Notes under the pieces: model-generated | What the model was told of the DNA's origin: nothing | Seen by the model: only the letters and a program-made list of their open reading frames with translations | Databases searched by the model: none | In this document: piece by piece, positions 34,704 to 43,878 of the stretch | Layout: each line of letters opens with the position of its first letter | How positions within the stretch are numbered: position 1 is the stretch's first letter | Translations under genes and position numbers: made by a program | DNA from: Aliidongia dinghuensis | GTDB lineage: Bacteria; Pseudomonadota; Alphaproteobacteria; ATCC43930; CGMCC-115725 | Assembly (NCBI RefSeq): GCF_014643535.1 | Contig: NZ_BMJQ01000001.1 | Span: forward strand, 248,001-312,000 | Length of the DNA stretch: 64,000 nt | Direction of reading: 5' to 3'

Positions 34704-36707
34704 TCATTGGGAACCGCCAGCGATTGTCACGGCAGCCAGCAGTGCTTGCCATCTCGTGTCGAGATCGCTGACCCGGAGCGCTGTTTCGAGAGCCCCCTGG
34801 AAACCCCCGGACCTCGCTTGTGCGGCGGAGATCGCCACGAAGGCCTGGTCACGCAAGGCGGCAAGACAGGTGTCGGGATCTGTCTCCAGTTCGGCTTCCG
34901 CCCGAATTGCGTCTGATGTCCCGCTCAGGGCGGCCATGTCGACAGCGATCGAACCGAGCGTCCTTGCACGAATGGACGGAACTCGAACGGGCGACCTCTT
35001 GGCCGCGCGCCTGGGATCGGCCAAGAACTGTTCCCACTTCGCCTTGCTTTGCGGATCCGGCGCCGTCCTCAATCTCTCCTCGGCGGCTGCGATCGCTGGG
35101 TCTCGCCGCTCCTCGACCAACTCGCCCATGCTCCGCGTCTTCGCCATCGCTGCCGCGAAGTCCCCCATGACAGCCTCGAGCTCGATAGCTTGATCTGGCG
35201 GCGGCTCCCGCCTCGGTGACGCCCATATGCGTTGCCAGGCACTGAAGGCTCGGGTCGCTTCCGGCTGGTATCCCGCGAACGCCAGCGTTTTCGCGAGGCG
35301 GGCCAGGGCGGAGGCGCCCGCATCTTCCGCAGCACCGGCGGCGCCGGTCGCTAGGGACGCGAACCGTTGGACCGCCGTCGCGTCTTTCCGCTTGGCCGCG
35401 TCGGCTACGATGTCCAGCAGGACTTCTTCTCGGTCGCGCGGGCCGAGCGTCGACATTTCCTGGACAGCATCGTCGTAGGCGCCAAGTTCGACCAGGACGC
35501 CGATGGCCTGGCGACCGACGAGATGCAGCCGACTTCGCTGGCTCGGACCGGCGGGCGGGGCATCGGACCGCGCGGCGATCTCGGACGCCTTGCGCGCCGC
35601 GTCGATGGCCGCCGGGCGATCGCCAAGCTTCTCCAGGCGCCTTTCCTCGGCCAGCCACTCATCCAAGGTCAGGGTGTCGTCCTGCGGAACCAGAGATCTC
35701 GCGAGCGCAACGTCTCCTCTGTCGATCAGCTTGTCGACGGTCGCGTTCAGAACGTCGAAGGGCAGGGTCGGGATCGCCGGATCGCGGACGAACGACCGCG
35801 CCGCCTCTGCGCCCTGGCATTCCGCGAAGGCCTCCGCGGCCGACGCCGCCAGCCAACGCCTGTCGGACGCTTGGCTTCCCGTCCGAAGTAGCGCCAATGC
35901 CAGGTCCGCCGTGCGCCGAGCCAGTTCGGTGCCGCGACGCAAGTCTCGCGTTCCGCCAGGGCCGCTGGCGCACCAGGCAGTGGCCGCCTCGGACAGGATC
36001 ATGACCTTCGGCAGCCCATCTGGGAATCCCTCTGCCAAATCGATCGAGGCTTGCATCTGGCCCGACATCGCGAGCGCCCCGGCGACGTCGGCCAATGCAA
36101 GCGCGGTGGAGCTCGACTGCGACAAGAAGCCCTTGTCCTTCGCCGCAGGAAGCTCCTGGACCCTGGAGAGAACCTCTTCCGCGCCGCCGACGTCCCCGGC
36201 CCCTGCGAGCGCCACGCCAAGCCTGCCGAGCAGGATCGCCTTCAGCTGCGGCTGAAGCTCCACGTCGGCGAGTGAAGCCGCCTCGCGATGCTCTCCCAGT
36301 CGCACGAGGTCTTCGATGACCGGGCCTCGCCAGAGCGGCCCAATTCCGTTTCCCCCATCGGCGAACAGCGCGGCCGCGCGGTGAACTACCCCTCGTGCAG
36401 CTTCGGGATATCCGCCTTTCGTCAGGGCAGTGGCGAGTTCGGTCAGGCGTGCCGCGTCGTTGCGAAAGTTGACGTCCGCGTTGCCCAATTTCGCCGAGGT
36501 GTCGGCAGCCGCAGAGGCGATGGCTTCCATGTCCTGGTCCGACGCACGTGGTATCGACCAGGCAGTCCCCACAACAATCGGCATTGCAAGAAGGCTGCTG
36601 GCAATCACGGTAAGCGCAGTCGCGACCAGGGGGCGGTCCCGTCCGTTTTGCTTGCCCAGGCGTTCGCCTCGCGTCGCGCGGACGCCGATCGCCCCTATCG
36701 GCACCAC
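34704..36707 (-). CDS. TPR-like alpha-solenoid protein with one N-terminal TM helix
   Basis: The 667-residue protein has an N-terminal TM or signal anchor (LVATALTVIASSLLAMPIVVGTAW, about 27-50) followed by many helix pairs of the A-x-x-x-G-x-x-x-A type (GGYPEAARGVVHRAA, LGEHREAASLA, LGDRPAAIDAARKAS), as in TPR/Sel1-like solenoids. It is probably a periplasmic scaffold. Its start lies 13 bases inside the end of the upstream gene (36695-37612), so the two are coupled and likely act together. Family not recognised. Confidence 0.75.
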   Translation of the reverse strand: MVPIGAIGVRATRGERLGKQNGRDRPLVATALTVIASSLLAMPIVVGTAWSIPRASDQDMEAIASAAADTSAKLGNADVNFRNDAARLTELATALTKGGYPEAARGVVHRAAALFADGGNGIGPLWRGPVIEDLVRLGEHREAASLADVELQPQLKAILLGRLGVALAGAGDVGGAEEVLSRVQELPAAKDKGFLSQSSSTALALADVAGALAMSGQMQASIDLAEGFPDGLPKVMILSEAATAWCASGPGGTRDLRRGTELARRTADLALALLRTGSQASDRRWLAASAAEAFAECQGAEAARSFVRDPAIPTLPFDVLNATVDKLIDRGDVALARSLVPQDDTLTLDEWLAEERRLEKLGDRPAAIDAARKASEIAARSDAPPAGPSQRSRLHLVGRQAIGVLVELGAYDDAVQEMSTLGPRDREEVLLDIVADAAKRKDATAVQRFASLATGAAGAAEDAGASALARLAKTLAFAGYQPEATRAFSAWQRIWASPRREPPPDQAIELEAVMGDFAAAMAKTRSMGELVEERRDPAIAAAEERLRTAPDPQSKAKWEQFLADPRRAAKRSPVRVPSIRARTLGSIAVDMAALSGTSDAIRAEAELETDPDTCLAALRDQAFVAISAAQARSGGFQGALETALRVSDLDTRWQALLAAVTIAGGSQ

Positions 36708-37612
36708 TCCACCCCGCGGCGCAGCTCAATGCTGTGGCAGGAGGACGGCATCTCCTGCGGGAACGGCAACTTGTCGCCGACCTTCCACAGCCCCAGGCGA
36801 CGCATGATCTCCGGCATTTCCGAGTCAATCACCGCGAGCGGATTGCCGTCGCCGTACCGAGTCTGGCTTCGATAGTGCAACCGCTCGGAATAGGTCGCGG
36901 CGTTCGACGATCGCAGCACGGTGATGAAATAGGCGAACGGTGCGTTGAACGTGGGCTCGTCGAGGATGATGTCACCCGCGAGGGGGCCGGTCCTCACGAG
37001 ACGGATTTCCTCGTTGTGGTTCTTGCCGGTGACCCCGGCAAAGGTTCCGACGAACCGGTTGGCCTGGCGGTCGTACGACAGCGCGAAGGTGGAGACAACC
37101 TGATTCCCGTTGGCGCTGAAAACGGACCTTGCCACGAGCAGCAACATTGGGGATCGGATATGGCTTCTGGCGAACACGATCCGTGCATCGAGGCTGTGAT
37201 AGTTGCCGATGCTCTTGTCCCAGGAGCTCTTGGGGGCATCGACGTGCTCGAAATGCGGGAAGGGCGGGCCGGAGCAATCGAGAGCCGCACCGTGGGCGAG
37301 GCACATCGCTATCAGTCCGGGATCCCCGCCATCTAGAAGGACGTTTTCCGTCGACGGCCCTTGGATAGCGACAAACCGCCATGGAGTGACCGTCCGAAAG
37401 TCGCCGGTCAGATCGATGTCGGCGACGACGGTGCCAGCCGTGTCGTAGGTCTTCTGGAACCGGTCGATCGCAGCTTCGGCTGCGAGAGACGGGGGCTTCT
37501 CGGCGCTGTCGTTCGCGAGAGCGGGCGGGATGAAAGCCGAAGGCGCCGAGAGGATCGTCGCCCCAATGAGGATTGACGCTTTGAGGCGAACCATCCGACC
37601 GAACGACAACAT
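36695..37612 (-). CDS. Secreted hypothetical protein coupled to the solenoid gene
   Basis: The 305-residue protein begins with a signal peptide (MVRLKASILIGATILSAPSA, cleavage near ALANDS). The mature part is mixed alpha/beta with four Cys likely paired (AMCLAHGAALDCSG; SSCHSIELRRGVEWC). No enzyme motif is visible. The ATG at 37612 or 37594 can start it. The 13-base overlap with the downstream TPR-like gene suggests one envelope-associated operon. Function unknown. Confidence 0.7.
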   Translation of the reverse strand: MLSFGRMVRLKASILIGATILSAPSAFIPPALANDSAEKPPSLAAEAAIDRFQKTYDTAGTVVADIDLTGDFRTVTPWRFVAIQGPSTENVLLDGGDPGLIAMCLAHGAALDCSGPPFPHFEHVDAPKSSWDKSIGNYHSLDARIVFARSHIRSPMLLLVARSVFSANGNQVVSTFALSYDRQANRFVGTFAGVTGKNHNEEIRLVRTGPLAGDIILDEPTFNAPFAYFITVLRSSNAATYSERLHYRSQTRYGDGNPLAVIDSEMPEIMRRLGLWKVGDKLPFPQEMPSSCHSIELRRGVEWCR

Positions 37613-37892
37613 GCTTGCTCGCGGAACGAAAAGTTGATTTCGATATCTTTAGCGCCTTGGGGTGGCATTGAATAGGGGCTGGCAACTGTGGCGGGTCCGT
37701 CGAAACGCCCTTCGGAGAGGCACTCCGAGCCTGCCGTCGGCCCCGTCAAGTTTGCTCCCGTCGCGGTAAGAGGGCGCGGATCCAAGGAACCGTCAGACCG
37801 AAGGCCGGGTCGCGGAGTTGGATCATGTCCCTGCAGGTATGGCTGTTCGCTACGGGGGCCGTTCTCCTCATGAAGTCATGGCGTCCTCAAAA

Positions 37893-38438
37893 ATGACCGA
37901 AATCATTCTCGAAACCGCCCGCCTGCGCCTGGTTCCCTATCGCATGGACCATCTGGACGGCCTCCATGCGATGTCGTCCGACCCTCGCGTCGTCAGGTAT
38001 CTAGGCGGCGTCACCAAGACGTTGGAGGAGACGGTCGCGGCGATAGAGTGCCAGATGGGCCGCTGGGAGGCGCACGGATTCGGCTGGTGGACCTTCTTCA
38101 GGATCTCCACGGGCGAGATCATCGGTGCGGGCTGCATCCAATACCTGGCAGGAATCGTCGGGAGTCCGCTGGAAATCGGCTGGCGGCTCAGGCCGGATCA
38201 CTGGGGCCAGGGCTTTGCCACCGAAGCTGCGAGAACAATGGCGGCCTTCGCGTTCGACCAGCTGAAGGCGCCTGAACTTCTCGCGGTCGCGCACCCGGAG
38301 AACATCGCCTCGCGCCGGGTGATGGAGCGCCTCGGCATGCGGTATCGCGGCATCGAGCGCTGGTACGAAACGGACGCCGCCACGTATGAAATCGGCGCCG
38401 CCGAATGGCGCGAACGGCAGGCTGCGAACGAAGGCTGA
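37893..38438 (+). CDS. GNAT-family N-acetyltransferase (RimJ/RimL type)
   Basis: The ~181-residue protein has the RimL layout: TEIILETARLRLVPYRMDH, WWTFFRISTGEIIGAGCI, the acetyl-CoA loop RPDHWGQGFATEAARTM, and ENIASRRVMERLGMRY near the end. Family members acetylate N-termini of ribosomal proteins, amino acids or small molecules. Start ATG 37893 gives the typical N-terminus; 37878 is possible. Substrate unknown; no operon partner. Confidence 0.9.
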   Translation: MTEIILETARLRLVPYRMDHLDGLHAMSSDPRVVRYLGGVTKTLEETVAAIECQMGRWEAHGFGWWTFFRISTGEIIGAGCIQYLAGIVGSPLEIGWRLRPDHWGQGFATEAARTMAAFAFDQLKAPELLAVAHPENIASRRVMERLGMRYRGIERWYETDAATYEIGAAEWRERQAANEG

Positions 38439-38596
38439 GCGGGTGGTCGGTTTGGACAGCGTTTTTGAGCGGTGATCTGGATTTACGCCAAGAGCGGACT
38501 GTCACTGTGGCGTGGATAACGCCCGAACGGTATTGATTGAATCGGACCACCGCTGCGCCCAGATAAGCCTGGTTCCCTGCCGCCGGAGCCCGCGTC

Positions 38597-38980
38597 ATGG
38601 CCGCTCAACTCAATCACACCATTGTCTGGTGTTCGAACCGGAGGGCCTCGGCAAAGTTTCTGGCCGAGATGCTGGGCCGGTCGGCGCCGACCCACTTCGG
38701 CCACTTCGACGTCGTCGAGCTGGACAACAGCGTCTCCCTCGATTTTGCCGACGCCGATAGCCCGATCCGGCCACAGCACTACGCCTTCCTGATCAGTGAA
38801 GCTGACTTCGACGCCGTATTCGGCCGCATCAAGGATCGCGGCCTCGACTACTGGGCTGATCCGAGGGGCAGTCGGCCTGGTGGAATCAACCACAACGATG
38901 GCGGGCGCGGCGTCTATTTTCGTGATCCGGACGGCCACTACCTCGAAGTGATCACCCGGCCTTACGGCAGCGGCGGCTGA
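38597..38980 (+). CDS. VOC-family (glyoxalase/bleomycin-resistance fold) protein
   Basis: The 127-residue protein has the two beta-alpha-beta-beta-beta units: LNHTIVWCSNRRASAKFLAEMLG with metal-ligand His, and GRGVYFRDPDGHYLEVITRPY with the closing H-x-x-E-V ligands. VOC members are dioxygenases, glyoxalases or resistance proteins; nothing here fixes which. GGAG lies eight bases before the ATG. Confidence 0.9.
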   Translation: MAAQLNHTIVWCSNRRASAKFLAEMLGRSAPTHFGHFDVVELDNSVSLDFADADSPIRPQHYAFLISEADFDAVFGRIKDRGLDYWADPRGSRPGGINHNDGGRGVYFRDPDGHYLEVITRPYGSGG

Positions 38981-39232
38981 CCGCCATCCCGCCAGGGCGA
39001 CTGACCCGGCGAATGACCGGCGGAGCCCATCGGGGCGCAAATCCGGGCGGCCTAGTTCGTCGAGCCCGAGCATGCGAACGTGAAGTAGATCTTCCGCTCC
39101 GACCCATCGCTCGCTGACCGTTTTCAAAACTCTCAACCAACGACATAATCTATCGTGGATGGAATAATCCTGAGGGCGAATTTAGATACATGCAGCGAGA
39201 ACTTGGCCACGGTTGTCGATCGAGAGATTGTT

Positions 39233-39577
39233 ATGTCTGAAGAAGGTCGCCGCACTATAGGGGCACCATTAATATGGCTGATCCGCTTCTTAGTGATGCT
39301 TCCGTTTGCACCTTCGCTCATCGCGCTTTTCAGGGGCGTCTCCGCTTGCATTGCATCGACTGAATCTCTTGCATGTCAATACATCGGCTGGGCTATGATC
39401 GCGGCGCCTATCAGCGTCTTTGTGGCACCGGTTGGATACGAAGCTGGGCCGCGTCCTCCGAGTGTTTGGCCGATGGTAATATTAACGGCCGCATCAATGG
39501 CAGCAGTCTGGGGTTTGTTGAGTTATCTGCTGTTCAAACTGGCCACGGCTCCATCGAAGAACAACCCGGCTTCGTAA
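39233..39577 (+). CDS. Small membrane protein of unknown function
   Basis: The 114-residue protein from ATG 39233 has three likely TM helices (LIWLIRFLVMLPFAPSLIALF, YIGWAMIAAPISVFVAP, VILTAASMAAVWGLLSYLLF). The frame extends to 39155 but that part is not membrane-like. Composition is a little AT-richer than the neighbours. No family is recognised. Confidence 0.6.
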   Translation: MSEEGRRTIGAPLIWLIRFLVMLPFAPSLIALFRGVSACIASTESLACQYIGWAMIAAPISVFVAPVGYEAGPRPPSVWPMVILTAASMAAVWGLLSYLLFKLATAPSKNNPAS

Positions 39578-39778
39578 GCCCCGGCACGATAAGCGATCCA
39601 TTGAAAATCTGTGCAGGGCGCGCGTCGTTCGCGTCCGCGTCCCAAGCGTGATTCACGCTACAGCGACGGTGGCGGCGCGCCTTGCTTCGTCCGGATGGAA
39701 AACGTAACGAGATACCTGCATGCTGACCGCCCCGGCGAGCGAACGCGCCGCGGAGCGACAACCAGAACGGAGAAACCG

Positions 39779-40003
39779 ATGAAGCGGATTGTGAGCGTGG
39801 CGCTGCTGGCCCTCGTGCTGGGCGCGGGGCTTTCACCGGCGGCCTACGCCGCGCCGAACTGCACCACCGGCAAGCCGTGCGGGGACACCTGCATCGCCAA
39901 GGACAAGACGTGCAACATCGCGCCGAAGCCAGCCAAGGAATGCAAGACCGGCAAGCTCTGCGGCGACACCTGCATCGCGAAGGACAAGGTCTGCAAGAAA
40001 TAG
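39779..40003 (+). CDS. Small secreted protein with a duplicated Cys motif
   Basis: The 74-residue protein has a signal peptide (MKRIVSVALLALVLGAGLSP, cleavage AYAAP) and a tandem repeat CTTGKPCGDTCIAKDKTC and CKTGKLCGDTCIAKDKVC, each with four Cys. The spacing suggests small disulfide-bonded or metal-binding knots. I know the GK-x-C-G-D-x-C-I pattern from small bacterial exported proteins of unknown role. CGGAG precedes the ATG. Confidence 0.75.
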   Translation: MKRIVSVALLALVLGAGLSPAAYAAPNCTTGKPCGDTCIAKDKTCNIAPKPAKECKTGKLCGDTCIAKDKVCKK

Positions 40004-40304
40004 GCTCCGGCCGAGCACGGCGGCCGCGCCCTCGCGGTCGCCGGTCTGCGAGTTGCAGGTGCGTTGCTGATCCCGGTCCCTCGCAAGCGACCAGGGGCAA
40101 GCGTGCCCCGCGCACGACCACGGTCATGCGGATCCCTCACACCGCTCCGAAACGTCCCTCTCTCGAGCGAATCCCGTTTCTCCTCGAGGTGGTCGACCAA
40201 TTCGGTCGGCCGCGCTGGGCTCGACCTCTACCAGTGAGGTTCACCACGTGGGGTAGTTTCAATTTCCGGCTACCCTAAGGCGTGCGTCTTAGACGGAGGA
40301 CGAC
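40004..40304. other. Intergenic stretch, no gene seen
   Basis: No frame here has both a Shine-Dalgarno site and coding composition. The last bases before 40305 contain an AG-rich run (ggaggacgac) that serves as the ribosome-binding site of the next gene. Confidence 0.5.
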
Positions 40305-40880
40305 ATGCCTGAAGTTACACTTACCAAAAACAGCACTGATGGCTGGCGGTTTGGGCGAAGGACAGACCTTCCAGCCTATAATCGATTTGGAAACGTCCAT
40401 AACGGAGACACGACTCAAAATGCCGTGGGATCACTCCCAGTTATGGGTGCCCCAGACCTGGGCACTCTTTTTGTCCGGCAACCAACATACGAATATGTCG
40501 ATACAGGCTTCTGCCAGGTTCATCAGTCGAACATACTTTGGTCCGATTCGGCCTCGTGGTGCACGATCGTGACCCTGTGGCAGATGGGCCGGGCCGGGCT
40601 GGCTCACGTCGTGCCGAGCGGCACGTCGGCCAACGACACGCGGGCTTTGCTAAACCTGTACAACGCCACTCCGTCGGAGATTCATCTCGCGACGAAGCCC
40701 AATTTCTTTGATCTCGCAAACGGTTTTCAGTCCGTTCGGGCGACGATCCGGACCCACTACGGCGCCCAATATGCCGGTATCAAAGTATTTCTGATCAATG
40801 GTTACAACGGTCACGATTGGGCGCAGGAGCACCAGCTTGCCGTCGACCCGAAAGCCGGAGCGTATCCGGTCTTCAACTGA
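40305..40880 (+). CDS. Hypothetical protein with CheD/BLF1-like Cys-His arrangement
   Basis: The 191-residue protein has SASWCTIVTLWQMGRAGLAHVVPSG, in which Cys86 and His101 are spaced and flanked much as in CheD/BLF1/CNF-fold glutamine deamidases (strand-Cys, then G-x-A-H-x-x-P). Later segments (GFQSVRATIRTHYG, GIKVFLINGYNG) fit the central strands of that fold. No signal peptide is present. Codon use is somewhat AT-richer at the 5' end. It stands alone with no chemotaxis genes. The fold is my inference from pattern; it may instead be an unrelated family. Confidence 0.55.
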   Translation: MPEVTLTKNSTDGWRFGRRTDLPAYNRFGNVHNGDTTQNAVGSLPVMGAPDLGTLFVRQPTYEYVDTGFCQVHQSNILWSDSASWCTIVTLWQMGRAGLAHVVPSGTSANDTRALLNLYNATPSEIHLATKPNFFDLANGFQSVRATIRTHYGAQYAGIKVFLINGYNGHDWAQEHQLAVDPKAGAYPVFN

Positions 40881-40899
40881 TCGGATCGCGACTGAGATC

Positions 40900-40955
40900 G
40901 TCTAGTTTGCTGGGCAACATGGCCCCGACTAAAGAACGCGTCTAGCAAACTAGAC
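40900..40955. repeat. Inverted repeat, possible operator upstream of the MaoC gene
   Basis: Twelve-base arms (GTCTAGTTTGCT at 40900-40911, AGCAAACTAGAC at 40944-40955) face each other across 32 bases. The right arm with its preceding bases is itself a palindrome, GTCTAG-CAAA-CTAGAC (40940-40955). No T-run follows, so an operator fits better than a terminator. Confidence 0.5.
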
Positions 40956-41165
40956 ATTTCACATTTCCGCCGCCATTGGCGCGGCGCGCTTCAGAAGTCC
41001 CATCTTGCACTGACGGGCGAGCGGTCGGACCCTCGCGGGTGTGTATGCGCCTCGCCGTGTATAGTACGAAGGGATTGTAGACACCTCTTCAGAATGACGG
41101 AAACTATCCCGATCGGACTAACGATCTTCGACATCCCGGCCTGGCGAAATTCATGAGGATCCACC

Positions 41166-41633
41166 ATGCTGCTTCTGGAATTCCGGACTCTGTATTTTGA
41201 GGACCTCAGCGTCGGCATGACCGAAATTTATCAAAAGACGGTCAAATCATCAGACGTTATTGGTTTTGCGGAGATCAGTGGTGACCGAAACCCCATTCAT
41301 CTATCCGAGCATTTCGCAGCCAAGACCCCGTTCAAATCGCGTATCGCCCACGGACTCTATACGGCAAGCCTGCTCTCGGCCCTGATCGGCACGCGCCTGC
41401 CGGGGCCCGGCGCCGTATACATATCCCAGACCCTGCAGTTCAAAGCGCCGGTCAAGATCGGCGACACCGTGTTCGCGTCGGTGGAGGTTGCGGAGCTCGT
41501 GCCCCATGGGCGCCGCGCCAGGCTCGCCTGCAAGTGCAGCGTCGGGGAGAACGTCGTCCTCGAGGGGGAGGCGATTGTGAAAGTGCCTGCGCGCCCGACG
41601 GCAGCCGCCGCCACTCCGCCGATGCCGACGTAA
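41166..41633 (+). CDS. MaoC-family (R)-specific enoyl-CoA hydratase
   Basis: The 155-residue hot-dog-fold protein has the hydratase-2 motif GDRNPIHLSEHFA (catalytic Asp and His) and SRIAHGLYTASLLSALIG after it, as in PhaJ. Such enzymes hydrate trans-2-enoyl-CoA to (R)-3-hydroxyacyl-CoA and feed polyhydroxyalkanoate synthesis. GAGGA lies six bases before the ATG. A strong inverted repeat lies about 210 bases upstream. No PHA genes are adjacent. Confidence 0.92.
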   Translation: MLLLEFRTLYFEDLSVGMTEIYQKTVKSSDVIGFAEISGDRNPIHLSEHFAAKTPFKSRIAHGLYTASLLSALIGTRLPGPGAVYISQTLQFKAPVKIGDTVFASVEVAELVPHGRRARLACKCSVGENVVLEGEAIVKVPARPTAAAATPPMPT

Positions 41634-41763
41634 TAGTCAGCACCGGCCACGGCACCATCTGCCGCCATCCCGAGCCCTTGGTCGCGACGGCCGGATCGTT
41701 GGAGCGTTTGGGCGTTCGCAGGCGGTGGGGCCTGAGCCGAGTGGCGTTCCAGGCGCGGAAACT

Positions 41764-42588
41764 CTATTCCCGGCTGCGAGTGCAGCGATCGATGAATTCC
41801 GAGACCAGGCCGGTGACGTCGGCCGGTCGCTCCAGGCTTGGCAGATGGGCGACGCCGGTCATCTGGAGGGCCGAGCCGTTCGGCATGGTCGTCGCTACAT
41901 GGCGGCTTCGCTCTTGGATGTGCGGAAAGTCCAGGTCACCCCAGATCACGAGCGACGGCGCAGAGATCTCGCCCAACCGGTCGAACGCGGGCGAAATGTC
42001 CAGATTCGAGCCGACGGGCGGCGAGCGGAGCGCGATCGCGTTCATGTCGAGGAAGAGTTGGCGCGCCGGGCCTGGGACACGGCCTTCGGGTTGCAGCGGA
42101 CCGTCGAGCCAGAGGCGGGCCTTGACCGCGTTCGCTCGATCCCGGGCGTTGACCGCCTCGGCCTCCTTCAGCTGGATCATCAGGTCTTCGGCCTCGGGCG
42201 GGTAGGACGCCTTGGGCATGCCGCTCACGGAGGGCGCTATGAGGACCAGGCCGCGGACCGACGACGGTCGCCGAAGTGCCGCATCGAGCGCGATCTGTCC
42301 GCCCTGCGAGCATCCGACGAGGATCGCGGGCGCTCCGTTCGCTAGCGCATCGATCACCGCCAAGAGGTCGGCGACCGGGGAATGGTCCTCCGCTTCCGCA
42401 TGGGTCTCGCCGAAGCCCCGCCGGTCGTAGGCGATCGCCCTGTTGTTCGCGCCGACGCCATCGAGTTGGGCTCGCCACATGCGCCTGTCGCAGACACCGG
42501 CGTGCAGGAAGACAACGGGATCGCCGTCGCCGAGGACCTCCGCGGCCAGCGCGGCGCGACCGGACGAAACCTGATGGGTGGAACTCAT
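41764..42588 (-). CDS. Alpha/beta-hydrolase
   Basis: The 274-residue protein has the fold order VVFLHAGVCDRRMW (oxyanion HG-like), YDRRGFGET, nucleophile elbow VGCSQGGQIA, acid in IWGDLDFP and His in GVAHLPSLERP. This is the standard triad of the family that includes haloperoxidase-like esterases. ATG 42588, with AGGA seven bases upstream, was preferred to 42624. Substrate unknown. It converges with the MaoC gene. Confidence 0.9.
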   Translation of the reverse strand: MSSTHQVSSGRAALAAEVLGDGDPVVFLHAGVCDRRMWRAQLDGVGANNRAIAYDRRGFGETHAEAEDHSPVADLLAVIDALANGAPAILVGCSQGGQIALDAALRRPSSVRGLVLIAPSVSGMPKASYPPEAEDLMIQLKEAEAVNARDRANAVKARLWLDGPLQPEGRVPGPARQLFLDMNAIALRSPPVGSNLDISPAFDRLGEISAPSLVIWGDLDFPHIQERSRHVATTMPNGSALQMTGVAHLPSLERPADVTGLVSEFIDRCTRSRE

Positions 42589-42655
42589 TGTTCGTCCTGA
42601 AAAACGTTGCGGAGGGGCCAGCATTGCCTTGCGGAGAGAACAACAATAGCGGTCC

Positions 42656-42868
42656 CTAGCGGACTGTCTCTAGCGTTCGCACCACAACGTCTTCGCCCTT
42701 GCACCTGAATGACTTCTCCGCCTTGATGGCCCAGAGGTAGGTGACGATGGCGCACGGGAAGAGCGACGCGATCGAATAGGCGACCCCTGCGCCATGCAAC
42801 GTGACGTTGGGCATCGGCGCCGTTTTCGAAAGCCTCGATAGATTGAGCCCCGACATCCAATTCTCCAT
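42656..42868 (-). CDS. Possible small membrane protein
   Basis: A 70-codon frame contains one hydrophobic helix (GVAYSIASLFPCAIVTYLWAI) followed by a basic tail. The start is uncertain. It lies between two minus-strand genes. Support is weak. Confidence 0.35.
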   Translation of the reverse strand: MENWMSGLNLSRLSKTAPMPNVTLHGAGVAYSIASLFPCAIVTYLWAIKAEKSFRCKGEDVVVRTLETVR

Positions 42869-43003
42869 CGACAGACCGGACCGGTTCGACCGACGACGTG
42901 TTCCGCGGCCATGTCCTGCAATTTGGGCGACCGAGACCCTGTTTCCGTCATCGGGCACCTGCCGGTCCGCCCGAGTTGATCCCGAGGCTGATCCGGCCGT
43001 TCG

Positions 43004-43639
43004 TCAGCACCTGCCGCCTGGGCACGCCGCCTGCGCGTCGTGCAGGTACTGGGTCCAATCAGTCGCGATGCCCTTCTGGGCGGAGGCGAGGTCCATGGCG
43101 CCGTCTTTGACCTGCTTGGCAAGGTAGTTTTCGACGGTGTCCTTCTCCTTGAAATATCGCTTGCCCAGCGCCACGCCGGAGGGCCCGCACTGCGGCCAGA
43201 TGTTGTCCAGCGTGTCGGCGCCTCCGAGCTCGAGCGAGACCAGGTGGTCCAACTCGCAGGTTTGCGAGGACCCCGTGTTGTTCTGCGGGTGGGGAATCGA
43301 ATACCAGGCGTAGGTCTGGTTCTTTTCCGCCTCGGTCGACGCGTCGTTCCGCACGCATTTGGTGGTGAAGCCCGGCGCCCTCAGCACGTCCGCCGTGAGC
43401 GTGGGGTTGACCGCGCCCGGCGTGCAAGCCGGGTCGGGAATCGGAAAGCCGTTGCTCATGCGAACATGACATTGCCCGGCGGCCTGTCCGGACACCGGCT
43501 CGAGCGGCGTCGATGCTTTGTCATCGATCGAGAACTGGCCGCAGGCGGCGGGTGCCCGTCGTTCCGCCGCGTGCGTCGGTCCAGGAACGACGAGCGCTGC
43601 AATGACCGATGCCGAGAGCACGATAGCTGGAAGGCGCAT
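43004..43639 (-). CDS. Secreted HNH-endonuclease-like protein
   Basis: The 211-residue protein has a signal peptide (MRLPAIVLSASVIAALVVPG, cleavage near THAAE) and later TCELDHLVSLELGGADTLDNIWPQCG, the D-H...L-E-L-G-G...N-x-W-P-Q signature of HNH-type nucleases. About eight Cys suggest disulfides outside the cytoplasm. An exported nuclease for nutrient scavenging or inter-bacterial action is possible. GAGG lies six bases before ATG 43639. Confidence 0.8.
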   Translation of the reverse strand: MRLPAIVLSASVIAALVVPGPTHAAERRAPAACGQFSIDDKASTPLEPVSGQAAGQCHVRMSNGFPIPDPACTPGAVNPTLTADVLRAPGFTTKCVRNDASTEAEKNQTYAWYSIPHPQNNTGSSQTCELDHLVSLELGGADTLDNIWPQCGPSGVALGKRYFKEKDTVENYLAKQVKDGAMDLASAQKGIATDWTQYLHDAQAACPGGRC

Positions 43640-43878
43640 GACGGCCTCGCAATCAAGAGGGGATAAGCAAGTATACCATGACAACCATAAGGCGGCGAGT
43701 GGGGAGAACTCGCCAGGCTCACTCCCGTCCTGGAACCGACTGGTCACCGGGGCAGCGGGTACGGATGCGCCCAGTCTGCCCCGTGTCCCGACTGGGGGCC
43801 GAGATCGAATTTCCCTCGCCCGTGCGGAATAAAGGAGGACGGCCAGCGTCCATCTCCAGTCAGTTACTGGAGAACCAC

